Source of the DNA: Paenibacillus glycanilyticus NBRC 16618
Lineage (GTDB): Bacteria; Bacillota; Bacilli; Paenibacillales; Paenibacillaceae
Direction: 5' to 3'
Length of the DNA: 64,000 nt
NCBI RefSeq assembly: GCF_004000805.1
Contig: NZ_BILY01000015.1
Coordinates: 62,001-126,000, forward strand
Shown piece after piece: positions 18,549 to 26,577 of the stretch. How positions within the stretch are numbered: position 1 is the stretch's first letter; each line of letters begins with the position of its first letter. The translations under genes and the position numbers were made by a program. Under the pieces are notes generated by a model. That model was not told where the DNA came from. It searched no databases and was given only the letters and a program-made list of their open reading frames with translations.

Positions 18549-18589
18549 AAAAGCCGCCCAGCGGCAATCTGGTGCTCCAGGCGGCTTTT
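18549..18589 (-). terminator. Hairpin between binding-protein and ATPase genes
   Basis: AAAAGCCGCC (18549-18558) and GGCGGCTTTT (18580-18589) form a perfect 10-bp stem around a 21-base loop. On the minus strand it reads GGCGGCTTTTTCTCTT, like an intrinsic terminator. Placed after the binding-protein gene and before the ATPase gene, it should let most transcripts stop after the first gene, giving an excess of binding protein. Confidence 0.75.
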
Positions 18590-18600
18590 CATTCTTTTTA

Positions 18601-19662
18601 TTAGTACTGGCGGCTCGGCAAAGCTTCCTTCGCCTGCTCGGATGTGAAGGTCGTTTCGTTCGTTACGATACGCGTTTCAATTTCTTTGCCGTCTACAACC
18701 GCTTGAGCAGCTTCCATCAACTGAGGTCCAAGCAGTGGATTGCATTCCACGATAAAGTTGATCTTGCCGTCTGCCGCGGCTTGCATCCCGTCTTTGACCG
18801 CGTCTACCGAAATAATGATAATGTCTTTGCCCGGCACAAGACCTGCGGCTTCAATCGCTTGAATAGCCCCTAAAGCCATGTCGTCGTTATGCGCGTAGAG
18901 AACATCAATGTCTTTATGCGCCTTCAGGAAAGCCTGCATAACTTCCTTCCCTTTGGCACGAGTGAAGTCGCCGGTCTGGGAAGCGATAATTTTGAGCTTG
19001 GGATTCGAAGCGATCGTGTCCTGGAAGCCTGCCTTGCGGTCGTTCGCCGGAGCGGAGCCTGTTGTTCCCTGCAGCTCGACGATATTGACATCTTCCTGCG
19101 TATCTTTGTATTGATCGACCAGCCATTGACCGGCTTTCTTGCCTTCTTCAATAAAGTCCGAGCCGATAAAGGTCTTATACAGTGACGTGTCGGCCGAATC
19201 TACCGCACGGTCTGTCAGAATGACCGGGATACCGGCATCCTTTGCTTCCTTCAGCACCGTATCCCAACCCGATTCCACTACCGGGGAGAAGGCGATAACA
19301 TCAACCTTTTGCTGAATGAAGGAACGGATCGCTTTAATCTGATTTTCCTGCTTCTGCTGGGCGTCCGAGAACTTCAGATCGAACCCGGCTTCTTTCGCCG
19401 ATTCCTGGATCGACTTCGTATTAGCCGTACGCCATCCGCTCTCCGCCCCTACCTGCGAGAAGCCAAGCGTAATTTTCTTATCGCCGTCTCCCGAGCCGCT
19501 GGCCGTTTCTTGGGCCGCAGCCGTCTCGGCCGGCTTATTTGTTGCGTTTGCCGTATTGTTCGAGTTGTTCCCGTTGCTGCCCCCGTTGCCTCCGCAAGCG
19601 GTTACAATAGACACCATGACAGCAAGCGTTACCGCAAGTCCCCATCTTTTCTTTAACTTCAT
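18601..19662 (-). CDS. Sugar ABC transporter substrate-binding lipoprotein (first copy)
   Basis: A 353-residue lipoprotein: signal peptide MKLKKRWGLAVTLAVMVS, lipobox VTAC, then a Gly/Asn/Ser-rich linker (about 23-50) and a Peripla_BP_4 sugar-binding domain. Motifs ITLGFSQVGAESGWRTANT, AFSPVVESGWD, PVILTDRAVD, YAHNDDMALGA and VECNPLLGPQLM match YtfQ-type furanose-binding proteins. The start at 19662 has GGGAGGA nine bases upstream; the frame extends to 19728 but lacks a site there. It is the first gene of the transporter operon, divergent from the histidine kinase gene. Confidence 0.92.
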   Translation of the reverse strand: MKLKKRWGLAVTLAVMVSIVTACGGNGGSNGNNSNNTANATNKPAETAAAQETASGSGDGDKKITLGFSQVGAESGWRTANTKSIQESAKEAGFDLKFSDAQQKQENQIKAIRSFIQQKVDVIAFSPVVESGWDTVLKEAKDAGIPVILTDRAVDSADTSLYKTFIGSDFIEEGKKAGQWLVDQYKDTQEDVNIVELQGTTGSAPANDRKAGFQDTIASNPKLKIIASQTGDFTRAKGKEVMQAFLKAHKDIDVLYAHNDDMALGAIQAIEAAGLVPGKDIIIISVDAVKDGMQAAADGKINFIVECNPLLGPQLMEAAQAVVDGKEIETRIVTNETTFTSEQAKEALPSRQY

Positions 19663-19707
19663 CAGGTTAATCCTCCCTTTTCGTTCACCATGCCTGGCGT
19701 GATTCAA

Positions 19708-19731
19708 GTATAGAACCGTTGCGTGCAACGG
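19708..19731 (-). promoter_or_regulatory. Promoter and inverted repeat of the sugar ABC operon
   Basis: TATACT on the minus strand (19713-19708) is a good -10. The inverted repeat CCGTTGC-GT-GCAACGG (19716-19731) lies where the -35 spacer would be, and no consensus -35 is seen. This suggests an activator-dependent promoter and a candidate binding site for the adjacent YesN-type regulator or another regulator. Confidence 0.45.
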
Positions 19732-19840
19732 AAATATGGAGTCCGTTTGGAGAATCGTTGAATCCTTTTGGCAACTTCCCGGAAATCGAGAGCGTAAAGT
19801 GTAATTTTTTTCGCAAAAGGTGCACTATACCGCGAATCTC

Positions 19841-19868
19841 TTAAAAGCTTAAAGTTTCATGCTATAAT
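19841..19868 (+). promoter_or_regulatory. Probable promoter of the kinase operon
   Basis: TTAAAA (19841-19846), a 16-base spacer and TATAAT (19863-19868) precede the kinase ATG at 19910, with GGAGAG as the ribosome site. The -35 is weak. Confidence 0.5.
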
Positions 19869-19909
19869 GAAAAAAATCAAATTTCATCCTCAATTGGAGA
19901 GAGCAGCCA

Positions 19910-21703
19910 ATGAAGCTCATCAAATGGATTACGTCGAGCCTTAGGGCCAAATTGCTGAGCATGTTTATTATTCTTACCGCGGTTCCATTACTGGTGGTTG
20001 GTCTCATCTCCTATCAGAAATCGTACAACACGGTCTCCGACCATAGTAAAGCCTCAACCCAGCTTGTCGCGGATCAATTAGCCCGCAATATGGATATTTT
20101 GTTCGGGGATACCGAGAGGATTCTCGAGATGGGGAAAGATCCGCAGGTGCTGCAATTTCTTTATTCGCAATCGGAGACGTATCAGGAAGCCAAATCGATC
20201 CTGCAGACGTTCAAGTTCTACCGCGAAACCTATAAGTACGACAAAGTGCTGAACATATCGATGGTTAATTTTTACGGGAAAGGTATCAGCGAACGGAAAG
20301 GCGTCTTCCAGCTTGACCGAAATCCACTTCGCAATCCGTATTTTCAATATTTGACGCAATATCCCGATGCGGTCCTGCGAATTCCGGAATCATCCTCGTC
20401 CGATTCCAATCGCCTTGACGGGTTCACCTACCCCGGGCAGAATGCCTTGTCCATTATTGCGGCAATCAAGCAAAGGATTACCCATGAGGTGATTGGTTTT
20501 ATCGTCATTGACCTCAATGAAGCGATGATTGACGATTTTCTCAAAAATACCGTCATCGGCAAAACCGGCTTCTTCTATATTAACGACCGGTACGGAACAA
20601 CCGTGTTCCAGCCTCAGTCCCCTGCGGCCTCACCAGCTATTCTGGAACAAATCGATCAGGAACCGATGACCGCGGCAAGCGACAGCTTTGTTCTCTCCAC
20701 CAAAGCAAAGCCTCAATTCATCGTGTACAGCACCTCTCAAATAACCGGTTGGAAAATTGTCGGCGTCGTGCCGTTTCAAGAAATTATCGCCGAAGCGAAC
20801 GGCATCCGTCAGCTCATTATTGTCAGTGTTGCGCTTAGCGCGGTCTTTGCTTTAACGCTGTATTTCTTCCTGACGAACCGCCTGACCCACCCGATACAAA
20901 TTCTGATGAACAAAATGCGCAAAGCGTCCGGCGGGTACCTCGATGCGAAGGTCACGCCCAGCGGGACCGATGAAATTGCCGATTTGGGTAACAGCTTTAA
21001 CCGGATGATTGAAGAGATCAAAAGCCTGATGGAGAAAAACCGGCGGGAGCAGGAACAGAAGCAGATGGCGGAGCTGCGGACCCTTCAAGCCCAGATTAAC
21101 CCCCATTTTCTGTACAATACCTTGGACTCGATTATATGGATGGCGGAAGCGGAGAAAAAGGAAAGCGTTATCAAGCTTGTCAAGGCTTTAGCCCGGTTTT
21201 TCCGGTTAAGCTTGAACAAAGGCCGGGACTGGATCTCCGTCAAGACGGAGCTGGAGCATGCCCATACTTACCTGGTCATCCAGCAGATGAGATATCATGA
21301 CATTTTGCAGTACGAGATTAAGGTGGATCCCGAGCTGCAGGTCTACCCTATTCTGAAGATGAGTCTTCAGCCTTTGATCGAGAACGCCATTTATCACGGC
21401 ATCAAAAACAAGCGCGGCCAAGGATTGATCATCATCAGCGGACATGTGGAGGATCGGGATCTGGTTCTTACGGTCGAGGATAACGGGATTGGGATAACCC
21501 CGGAGCGGCTTGCCGAGCTGCGGGAGGAACTCGAGCTGCCTGTCGATTCTCTTGCCGTTAAGCAGGATGATCAGGAAGGCGGCTTTGGCCTGCAAAACGT
21601 GCATCAACGAATCCGGTTGTATTTCGGCCAGCGGTATGGGGTTGAGATTGAAAGCGTATACCGGGAAGGCAGCAAGATTTCAATTCGCATTCCAAAAAAA
21701 TAA
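19910..21703 (+). CDS. YesM-type sensor histidine kinase
   Basis: A 597-residue membrane kinase. TM1 lies at about 14-34, an extracytoplasmic Cache-like sensing domain fills about 35-295, and TM2 is at about 300-322. A HAMP linker follows, then the His_kinase domain with the phosphoacceptor H399 in QINPHFLYN. The HATPase domain has the N-box PLIENAIYHGI, G1 VEDNGIGI and G2 GGFGLQNVHQRI. It should phosphorylate the regulator encoded 14 bases downstream. With the binding lipoprotein at 23262-24215 it forms a three-gene sensing unit divergent from the sugar transporter, like the arabinose-sensing araPST unit of Geobacillus. Confidence 0.9.
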   Translation: MKLIKWITSSLRAKLLSMFIILTAVPLLVVGLISYQKSYNTVSDHSKASTQLVADQLARNMDILFGDTERILEMGKDPQVLQFLYSQSETYQEAKSILQTFKFYRETYKYDKVLNISMVNFYGKGISERKGVFQLDRNPLRNPYFQYLTQYPDAVLRIPESSSSDSNRLDGFTYPGQNALSIIAAIKQRITHEVIGFIVIDLNEAMIDDFLKNTVIGKTGFFYINDRYGTTVFQPQSPAASPAILEQIDQEPMTAASDSFVLSTKAKPQFIVYSTSQITGWKIVGVVPFQEIIAEANGIRQLIIVSVALSAVFALTLYFFLTNRLTHPIQILMNKMRKASGGYLDAKVTPSGTDEIADLGNSFNRMIEEIKSLMEKNRREQEQKQMAELRTLQAQINPHFLYNTLDSIIWMAEAEKKESVIKLVKALARFFRLSLNKGRDWISVKTELEHAHTYLVIQQMRYHDILQYEIKVDPELQVYPILKMSLQPLIENAIYHGIKNKRGQGLIIISGHVEDRDLVLTVEDNGIGITPERLAELREELELPVDSLAVKQDDQEGGFGLQNVHQRIRLYFGQRYGVEIESVYREGSKISIRIPKK

Positions 21704-21717
21704 GGATGGTCATAACG

Positions 21718-23265
21718 ATGAAAAAAGTGATGATCGTTGACGATGAAATATTGATCCGCGAAAATATCCGGAGCTGCGTCGACTGGACGAAGGAAGGCTT
21801 TGTCTACTGCGGCGACGCACCGGACGGAGAAATAGCTTTACCGCTTATCGAGGAGCAGCAGCCCGACATTCTGATTACCGACATCAAGATGCCGTTTATG
21901 GACGGTCTTGAATTAACGGCCATTGTCCGGAAACAACTGCCTCATATCAAAGTTATTATTATGAGCGGCCACGATGAATTCCGTTATGCCCAAAATGCGA
22001 TTCGCCTTGGTGTCGAAGACTACTGTCTGAAACCGGTTAGCGCCGCCGAGCTGATTGAGCTTCTCCGGAAGGTCAGCGTCAAGATAGATGAAGAGCAGAA
22101 ACGGCTCAAAGGCCAAGCCATTACGAAGGAAAGGCTGCTCGCTGACCTCTGCGGCGGTTTAATAAGCACTTCGGAAGCGATTGAATCCGCTAAGGAGTTG
22201 AATCTCTCCCTATCCTCCCGCTTCTATGCCGCCGCTGTTCTGGATGTCAGGCCGGCTGATTCTGCCGACCAGCAGCTCTTGACCAGCGTCAGGAACGAAC
22301 TAGATCGGCGGCTTGAACAACCGATCGAATGCTTATCGTATTACCGGAGCAAGACTGAGCTCGTCTATATCTTCAAGAGCAATTCCGCGGAAAGCCTGAC
22401 GGGCTTTATCCAGACATTCAACTCCGATATCCGGTTACAGCTCGAGCAGCTGTTCGACTGCGAAATTTACGCCGGAATGGGCAGTCTTCAAGAGCGTATA
22501 CACGGCATTCATATTTCTTGCCTGGAGGCGGAAGAAGACAAATATATTAGCCGGCTTACCCGGCTTAACCAGGCGTCGCTTCACGATATTCATGAGCCAA
22601 TGAATATCGTCATTAACCGCAGTCAGTTCCTCGAGTTTGCGAAGATTGGCGTACCCGCAGAGCGGGATTCTTTTGTTAGGGAGTTTGCGGCACCGTTAAA
22701 AGCTCTTCCTTTTAAAAGCAGCTACAGCTTCTATCTGTTCAACGACCTCACCCTGGAGGCGCTGCGCTGCGCGAAGCAAACCTTCCGTACCGGTGCGGAT
22801 CCGGGCTGCAGCGCCCCCCGGCTTCAGCAGGAAATTAAAAAAATAGCTTCTTGGGAAGAGTGCTGCTCTTATTTGAATGGCTTGCTGCAAGAGCTCTGGC
22901 AGTGGCGGTCGGAATCCTCGGACAAATACGGCGACGTTATCAAGCAAGCGAAGGATTACATTCAATCCCACTACAATAATGAACAATTATCGCTCAAGAT
23001 CATGGCTGCCCATGTGAGGATCAGCCCTAGCCATCTAAGCAAAGTTTTCAGCCAGGAAACCGGTCAGACCCTTACCGAATATTTGACGCAGATCCGAATC
23101 GGCAAAGCGATGGAGCTTCTTAAGACGACCCGCAGCAAGTCTTTCGAGATTGCTTTTGAGGTGGGCTATAATGATCCTCATTATTTCTCCAATCTATTTA
23201 AAAAAATGACGGGCATGACACCCAAGGAATACCGCAATCAAGGAGAAAAGGATGAGACGGCATGA
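21718..23265 (+). CDS. YesN-type response regulator with AraC output domain
   Basis: A 515-residue regulator. The receiver domain covers about 1-120, with the acidic pocket DDE at 8-10 and phosphoacceptor D55 in ITDIKMPFMDG. A middle region of about 250 residues matches the variable YesN linker. A C-terminal AraC-type double helix-turn-helix (about 405-510) contains ISPSHLSKVFSQETGQT and FEVGYNDPHYFSNLFKKMTGMTPKEYR. The ATG at 21718, with AAGGATGG upstream, is preferred to a GTG four codons earlier. Its stop overlaps the next start as ATGA. It probably activates the divergent transporter operon. Confidence 0.9.
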   Translation: MKKVMIVDDEILIRENIRSCVDWTKEGFVYCGDAPDGEIALPLIEEQQPDILITDIKMPFMDGLELTAIVRKQLPHIKVIIMSGHDEFRYAQNAIRLGVEDYCLKPVSAAELIELLRKVSVKIDEEQKRLKGQAITKERLLADLCGGLISTSEAIESAKELNLSLSSRFYAAAVLDVRPADSADQQLLTSVRNELDRRLEQPIECLSYYRSKTELVYIFKSNSAESLTGFIQTFNSDIRLQLEQLFDCEIYAGMGSLQERIHGIHISCLEAEEDKYISRLTRLNQASLHDIHEPMNIVINRSQFLEFAKIGVPAERDSFVREFAAPLKALPFKSSYSFYLFNDLTLEALRCAKQTFRTGADPGCSAPRLQQEIKKIASWEECCSYLNGLLQELWQWRSESSDKYGDVIKQAKDYIQSHYNNEQLSLKIMAAHVRISPSHLSKVFSQETGQTLTEYLTQIRIGKAMELLKTTRSKSFEIAFEVGYNDPHYFSNLFKKMTGMTPKEYRNQGEKDETA

Positions 23266-24215
23266 GACGGCTGACGCGCTTGTTTATGATTTTTACCTTG
23301 CTGCTTGCCGGTTGTTCCAACAATGGGACAGGAGAGCAGTCGTTATCTTCTGCTCAAGGCTCCCCATCGCCAAACGGCAGCTTTGCCAAGGATAAAACCT
23401 TCGGCATTATTTATCCGATGACTTATCCTACTTATGAGCTTATTACGCTTGACGCTAACGAAACCGCTGCGAACAACAACGTGGCTTTAATCGTTAATGC
23501 GCCGGATGAAGCGAACACCGAGCAGCAAATCCGCATTATGGAATCGATGATCAAGCAAGGAATTGACGGAATAGCCATATCCCCCGTCGATTCCGCGGCG
23601 CTTGCTCCCGTCATAAATAAAGCAGAGGCAACCGGAATTCCCGTCGTTACCTTCGAATCGGATGCGCCGGGCAGCAATCGCACCGCTTTTATCGGGGCAG
23701 ACAACTTTATGACCGGGCGTCAAAGCGCCATGACGGTCAGCCGCCTTCTTGGCCATAAAGGCATGATCATTGTGGAGAACGGCATGGAGGAAATGCTGGG
23801 AATGCAGCAGCGGCTGGAGGGCTTTCTCGATTATCTGGCCCAGGAATCGTCCATAGACGTGCTGGAGGTTCATCATAATAAAGGCAGCGAGGAGCAAGCG
23901 ATGAGCGATATCGAGACCATGATTGACGCTCATCCCCACTTTGATGCCATGGTAGGTCTCGACTATATCTCCGCTTCCGCATCTACTTTGATCTGGAAGG
24001 CAAAAGGGTTGAACCGGCTGGCCATATCAATGGGCATTACCTCCACAAACAAAGATGCCTTGATTAATGGCCAGCTTGCTGCCGTCATCTCTCAGAACGA
24101 GACGATTTGGGGTCGAACGATTGTGGAAACCCTACTCCGGGCAAGCAAAGGAGAGAAGGTAGATTCCATGCTGAATACGGGGATCACCGAGCTTAGCGCA
24201 GACCAATTGAAGTAA
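23262..24215 (+). CDS. Sugar-binding lipoprotein of the sensor unit
   Basis: A 317-residue lipoprotein with signal peptide and lipobox LLAGCSNN, then a Peripla_BP_4 domain. Landmarks are FGIIYPMTYPTYELITLDAN, QIRIMESMIKQGIDGIAISPVDS, TFESDAPGSNRTAFIGADN and VGLDYISASAST. It is clearly divergent from the two transporter binding proteins: the first strand is YPMTYPTYE rather than FSQxGxES. It lies after the kinase and regulator, with an ATGA overlap and AAGGATGAG as its ribosome site. In known araPST-type systems such a protein binds the sugar outside the membrane and triggers the kinase rather than feeding transport; that role is inferred here. Confidence 0.85.
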   Translation: MRRLTRLFMIFTLLLAGCSNNGTGEQSLSSAQGSPSPNGSFAKDKTFGIIYPMTYPTYELITLDANETAANNNVALIVNAPDEANTEQQIRIMESMIKQGIDGIAISPVDSAALAPVINKAEATGIPVVTFESDAPGSNRTAFIGADNFMTGRQSAMTVSRLLGHKGMIIVENGMEEMLGMQQRLEGFLDYLAQESSIDVLEVHHNKGSEEQAMSDIETMIDAHPHFDAMVGLDYISASASTLIWKAKGLNRLAISMGITSTNKDALINGQLAAVISQNETIWGRTIVETLLRASKGEKVDSMLNTGITELSADQLK

Positions 24216-24228
24216 CGCTCAAATGAAG

Positions 24229-24255
24229 ATGGCGAACTCCATTGGAGTTCGCCAT
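24229..24255. terminator. Bidirectional terminator between sensor lipoprotein and GH27 genes
   Basis: ATGGCGAACTCC, loop ATT and GGAGTTCGCCAT make a perfect 12-bp stem between two convergent genes. It is followed by TTATTTAAA on the plus strand. Confidence 0.85.
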
Positions 24256-24259
24256 TTAT

Positions 24260-25540
24260 TTAAACGGTATCTAGTCTGTACAAAGCGGCGCCATGCGGCG
24301 CAATAACCGAAGATAACGAGGAGCTTAGGGCGCCCAATACCTCTCCTGTCCACAAGTTCTTGATGCTTGCTTCTCCGTCCATACCCAAATCGCCGAAGGA
24401 TACGGATACTTCCGTCTCTTCTTCGCCGGTATTAAACAAAGCCACATAACGTTCCCCGTTGCTTCCTTCCGCGGACCATACCACTCGATCGCCAATCCGC
24501 GATACTTGTCTTGCGCCAAAGCTGGTACGGTGCATATGCAGCACGTCCCAGTTCGTCAACAAAGTCAACGTCCATGCGTCATTATCGCGCATTTCGCCGC
24601 CCATCATAAGCGGGGAACGGAAAATCGTCCACAAGGTCATCATCGTCAGCTGCTCGTCGCGCGTGAAGTTGGTCATACGGTCCGGGTGCGAGCAGCGAAC
24701 GCCGATGCGGCCAAGTGGAAGCATATCGCAATCCGGCCAATTGCCCGGCTTCGGACGCCCCTCCCAAGTTTTGCAGCGGTCGAACATGTCGAGCAGCAGC
24801 GGCCAGCGGTCCCAGAAGTCATCCGTCATCCGCCACAGGTTTGCGTTCTGTTCCAGGAAATCCGCATGCTTCACGGGCGCGGGACCAGGCGACAAGCTAA
24901 GCACGATTGGACGTCCGACATGGTCAATGGCTTTGCGGATCAGTTCAATCTCGCCGAGATGCGCTCCGCCATGCAGCCAGGAGTCGGCGATATCATCCAC
25001 TTTGATGTAATCAACGCCCCACTCGGCGTACATTTCAAACAGCGAGTTGTAGTACTCCTGCGCGCCTTCCTTCTTAGCGTCCACGCCGTACATATCCGTA
25101 TTCCAGCCGCAGAAGGAGCAGGTATGCGCGATATCTCGGGCAGTTAACGAAGTGCCTTTAATAGGCGTATTATCATGAACAGCCTGACGCGGTATTCCGC
25201 GCATAATATGAATGCCGAACTTTAATCCAAGGCTATGCACATAATCGGCAAGCGGCTTGAAGCCTTGACCGCCTTCAGCGGAAGGGAAGCGGTTCACTGC
25301 CGGAATGAGCCGGGAATAATCATCCATTTCAAGCCGGACGAAAGGACGGTAAAGATCCGACACGGCCCCCGGTTCGTACCACTGGATATCGACAACGACA
25401 TATTCCCAGCCAAAAGCTTTCAGATGCTCCGCCATATAATCGGCGTTACCGCGTACTTCGTCTTCCCTTACGGTTGCGCCGTAACAATCCCAGCTGTTCC
25501 ACCCGAGCGGCGGTGTTGGGGCAAATTCACGATGCTGCAT
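24260..25540 (-). CDS. GH27 glycosidase (alpha-galactosidase family)
   Basis: A 426-residue protein without signal peptide, so probably intracellular. GH27 hallmarks are PPLGWNSWDCYG at the N-terminus, VVVDIQWYEP, and the nucleophile D182 in YIKVDDI. The acid/base lies in WRMTDDFWD (D240 or D241), and FRSPLMMGG comes before the beta-sandwich C-terminal domain. The family contains alpha-galactosidases and also alpha-N-acetylgalactosaminidases and beta-L-arabinopyranosidases; the longer loops here leave the exact sugar open. The ATG at 25540 is chosen because AGGAGGGT is eight bases upstream. A MalT-type and an AraC regulator lie directly upstream on the same strand. Confidence 0.85.
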   Translation of the reverse strand: MQHREFAPTPPLGWNSWDCYGATVREDEVRGNADYMAEHLKAFGWEYVVVDIQWYEPGAVSDLYRPFVRLEMDDYSRLIPAVNRFPSAEGGQGFKPLADYVHSLGLKFGIHIMRGIPRQAVHDNTPIKGTSLTARDIAHTCSFCGWNTDMYGVDAKKEGAQEYYNSLFEMYAEWGVDYIKVDDIADSWLHGGAHLGEIELIRKAIDHVGRPIVLSLSPGPAPVKHADFLEQNANLWRMTDDFWDRWPLLLDMFDRCKTWEGRPKPGNWPDCDMLPLGRIGVRCSHPDRMTNFTRDEQLTMMTLWTIFRSPLMMGGEMRDNDAWTLTLLTNWDVLHMHRTSFGARQVSRIGDRVVWSAEGSNGERYVALFNTGEEETEVSVSFGDLGMDGEASIKNLWTGEVLGALSSSLSSVIAPHGAALYRLDTV

Positions 25541-25566
25541 AATGACCCTCCTGTATTTCAAGAATG

Positions 25567-25608
25567 AATAGGAATGAATTGCTCTATATCCCTATATTAA
25601 TTCCTATT
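25567..25608. promoter_or_regulatory. Inverted repeat upstream of the GH27 gene
   Basis: AATAGGAAT (25567-25575) and ATTCCTATT (25600-25608) are exact inverted copies 24 bases apart. They lie in the 135-base gap between the AraC gene and the GH27 start, a candidate regulator site. Confidence 0.4.
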
Positions 25609-25675
25609 AGATCAGGTCATCTACAGTAATCTAGCGTCAATCATAGTAAAATATTGCGCCCCTCGACTATTGCTA

Positions 25676-26563
25676 TTAGTCGAAATATACCCGGTTATAG
25701 ACAAGCTGGCCTTCCCCTTGACGGAAATGACCCGGCGTCTCCCCCGTAATTTTGCGGAACCATTTAATAAAATAACTGCCGCCGGAATAGCCCACCTGCT
25801 CCGCGATCCGCTCCACGCTCCAGTCGGACTCCTTCAGCAGCCTGATCGCCTCTTTAATCCTCGTCTGATTCAAATAATCGTTAGGGGACATGCCTACCGT
25901 TCTGGTGAACAGGCGCAGCAGATGATATTTCGACAAGCTTAGCTGGTCGGCCAGTTGCTCCAGACTGATCATATTTTCGTAGTGCGCATCGATATAAGCG
26001 ACTGCTTCTTTCACCTTAAGCGGCCACTCCCTTGTATCCTCCTTCGGAGCAAGCGCAAACCGGCATAGCTCGGAGATAAACTGGTACACATAGGAGGATG
26101 CCGTATACGGCTCCTTGATCCGGCCGGCATGAGCTTCTTCGTACATCTGCAGCAGCCTTATCGGACGGCTTCCCGTAGGCAGGAGAGGAGTTTCTCCAAG
26201 CTGCTTCTTTACCTCTTCCCAATTCGGGAGAATGAGAGAAGGACGAATTAATACAAATATAAAGGACCAATGCGATCCTTCCGGCGGAAAATAATAGCGG
26301 TGATCTCCGGGGATCTCCGTCAGAAAGGCTTGTCCTGCCTGGATACGAAAGGTCTCCGTCCCTTTCTCGTAAATGCCTTCTCCGTCAAACGTATATTGAA
26401 ACAACAACAAGGGTCCGTCGTTCCGGGTCAATCCGTCCCAGCGGTAATGCTGGTCGCGAATGACATCTTGTCCAATCGCAAACAGATTGCATAAAGCCAG
26501 ATGCTCCGGCATTGTAAAACGGAACCCAAATGTTCCCGTGCTTGTTAATTGACCTGCGTTCAT
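25676..26563 (-). CDS. AraC family transcriptional regulator
   Basis: A 295-residue regulator with an N-terminal cupin-like sugar-sensing domain (about 1-140) and a C-terminal AraC double helix-turn-helix (about 190-285). The latter includes LSLSKYHLLRLFTRTVGMSPNDYL and IAEQVGYSGGSYFIKWFRKITGETPGHFR. It lies 14 bases after the MalT-type regulator gene and upstream of the GH27 gene on the same strand, so it probably controls GH27 expression. The ribosome site is weak (GGGGA), so expression may depend on readthrough from the upstream gene. Confidence 0.88.
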   Translation of the reverse strand: MNAGQLTSTGTFGFRFTMPEHLALCNLFAIGQDVIRDQHYRWDGLTRNDGPLLLFQYTFDGEGIYEKGTETFRIQAGQAFLTEIPGDHRYYFPPEGSHWSFIFVLIRPSLILPNWEEVKKQLGETPLLPTGSRPIRLLQMYEEAHAGRIKEPYTASSYVYQFISELCRFALAPKEDTREWPLKVKEAVAYIDAHYENMISLEQLADQLSLSKYHLLRLFTRTVGMSPNDYLNQTRIKEAIRLLKESDWSVERIAEQVGYSGGSYFIKWFRKITGETPGHFRQGEGQLVYNRVYFD

Positions 26564-26577
26564 CTATATTCCCCGCT

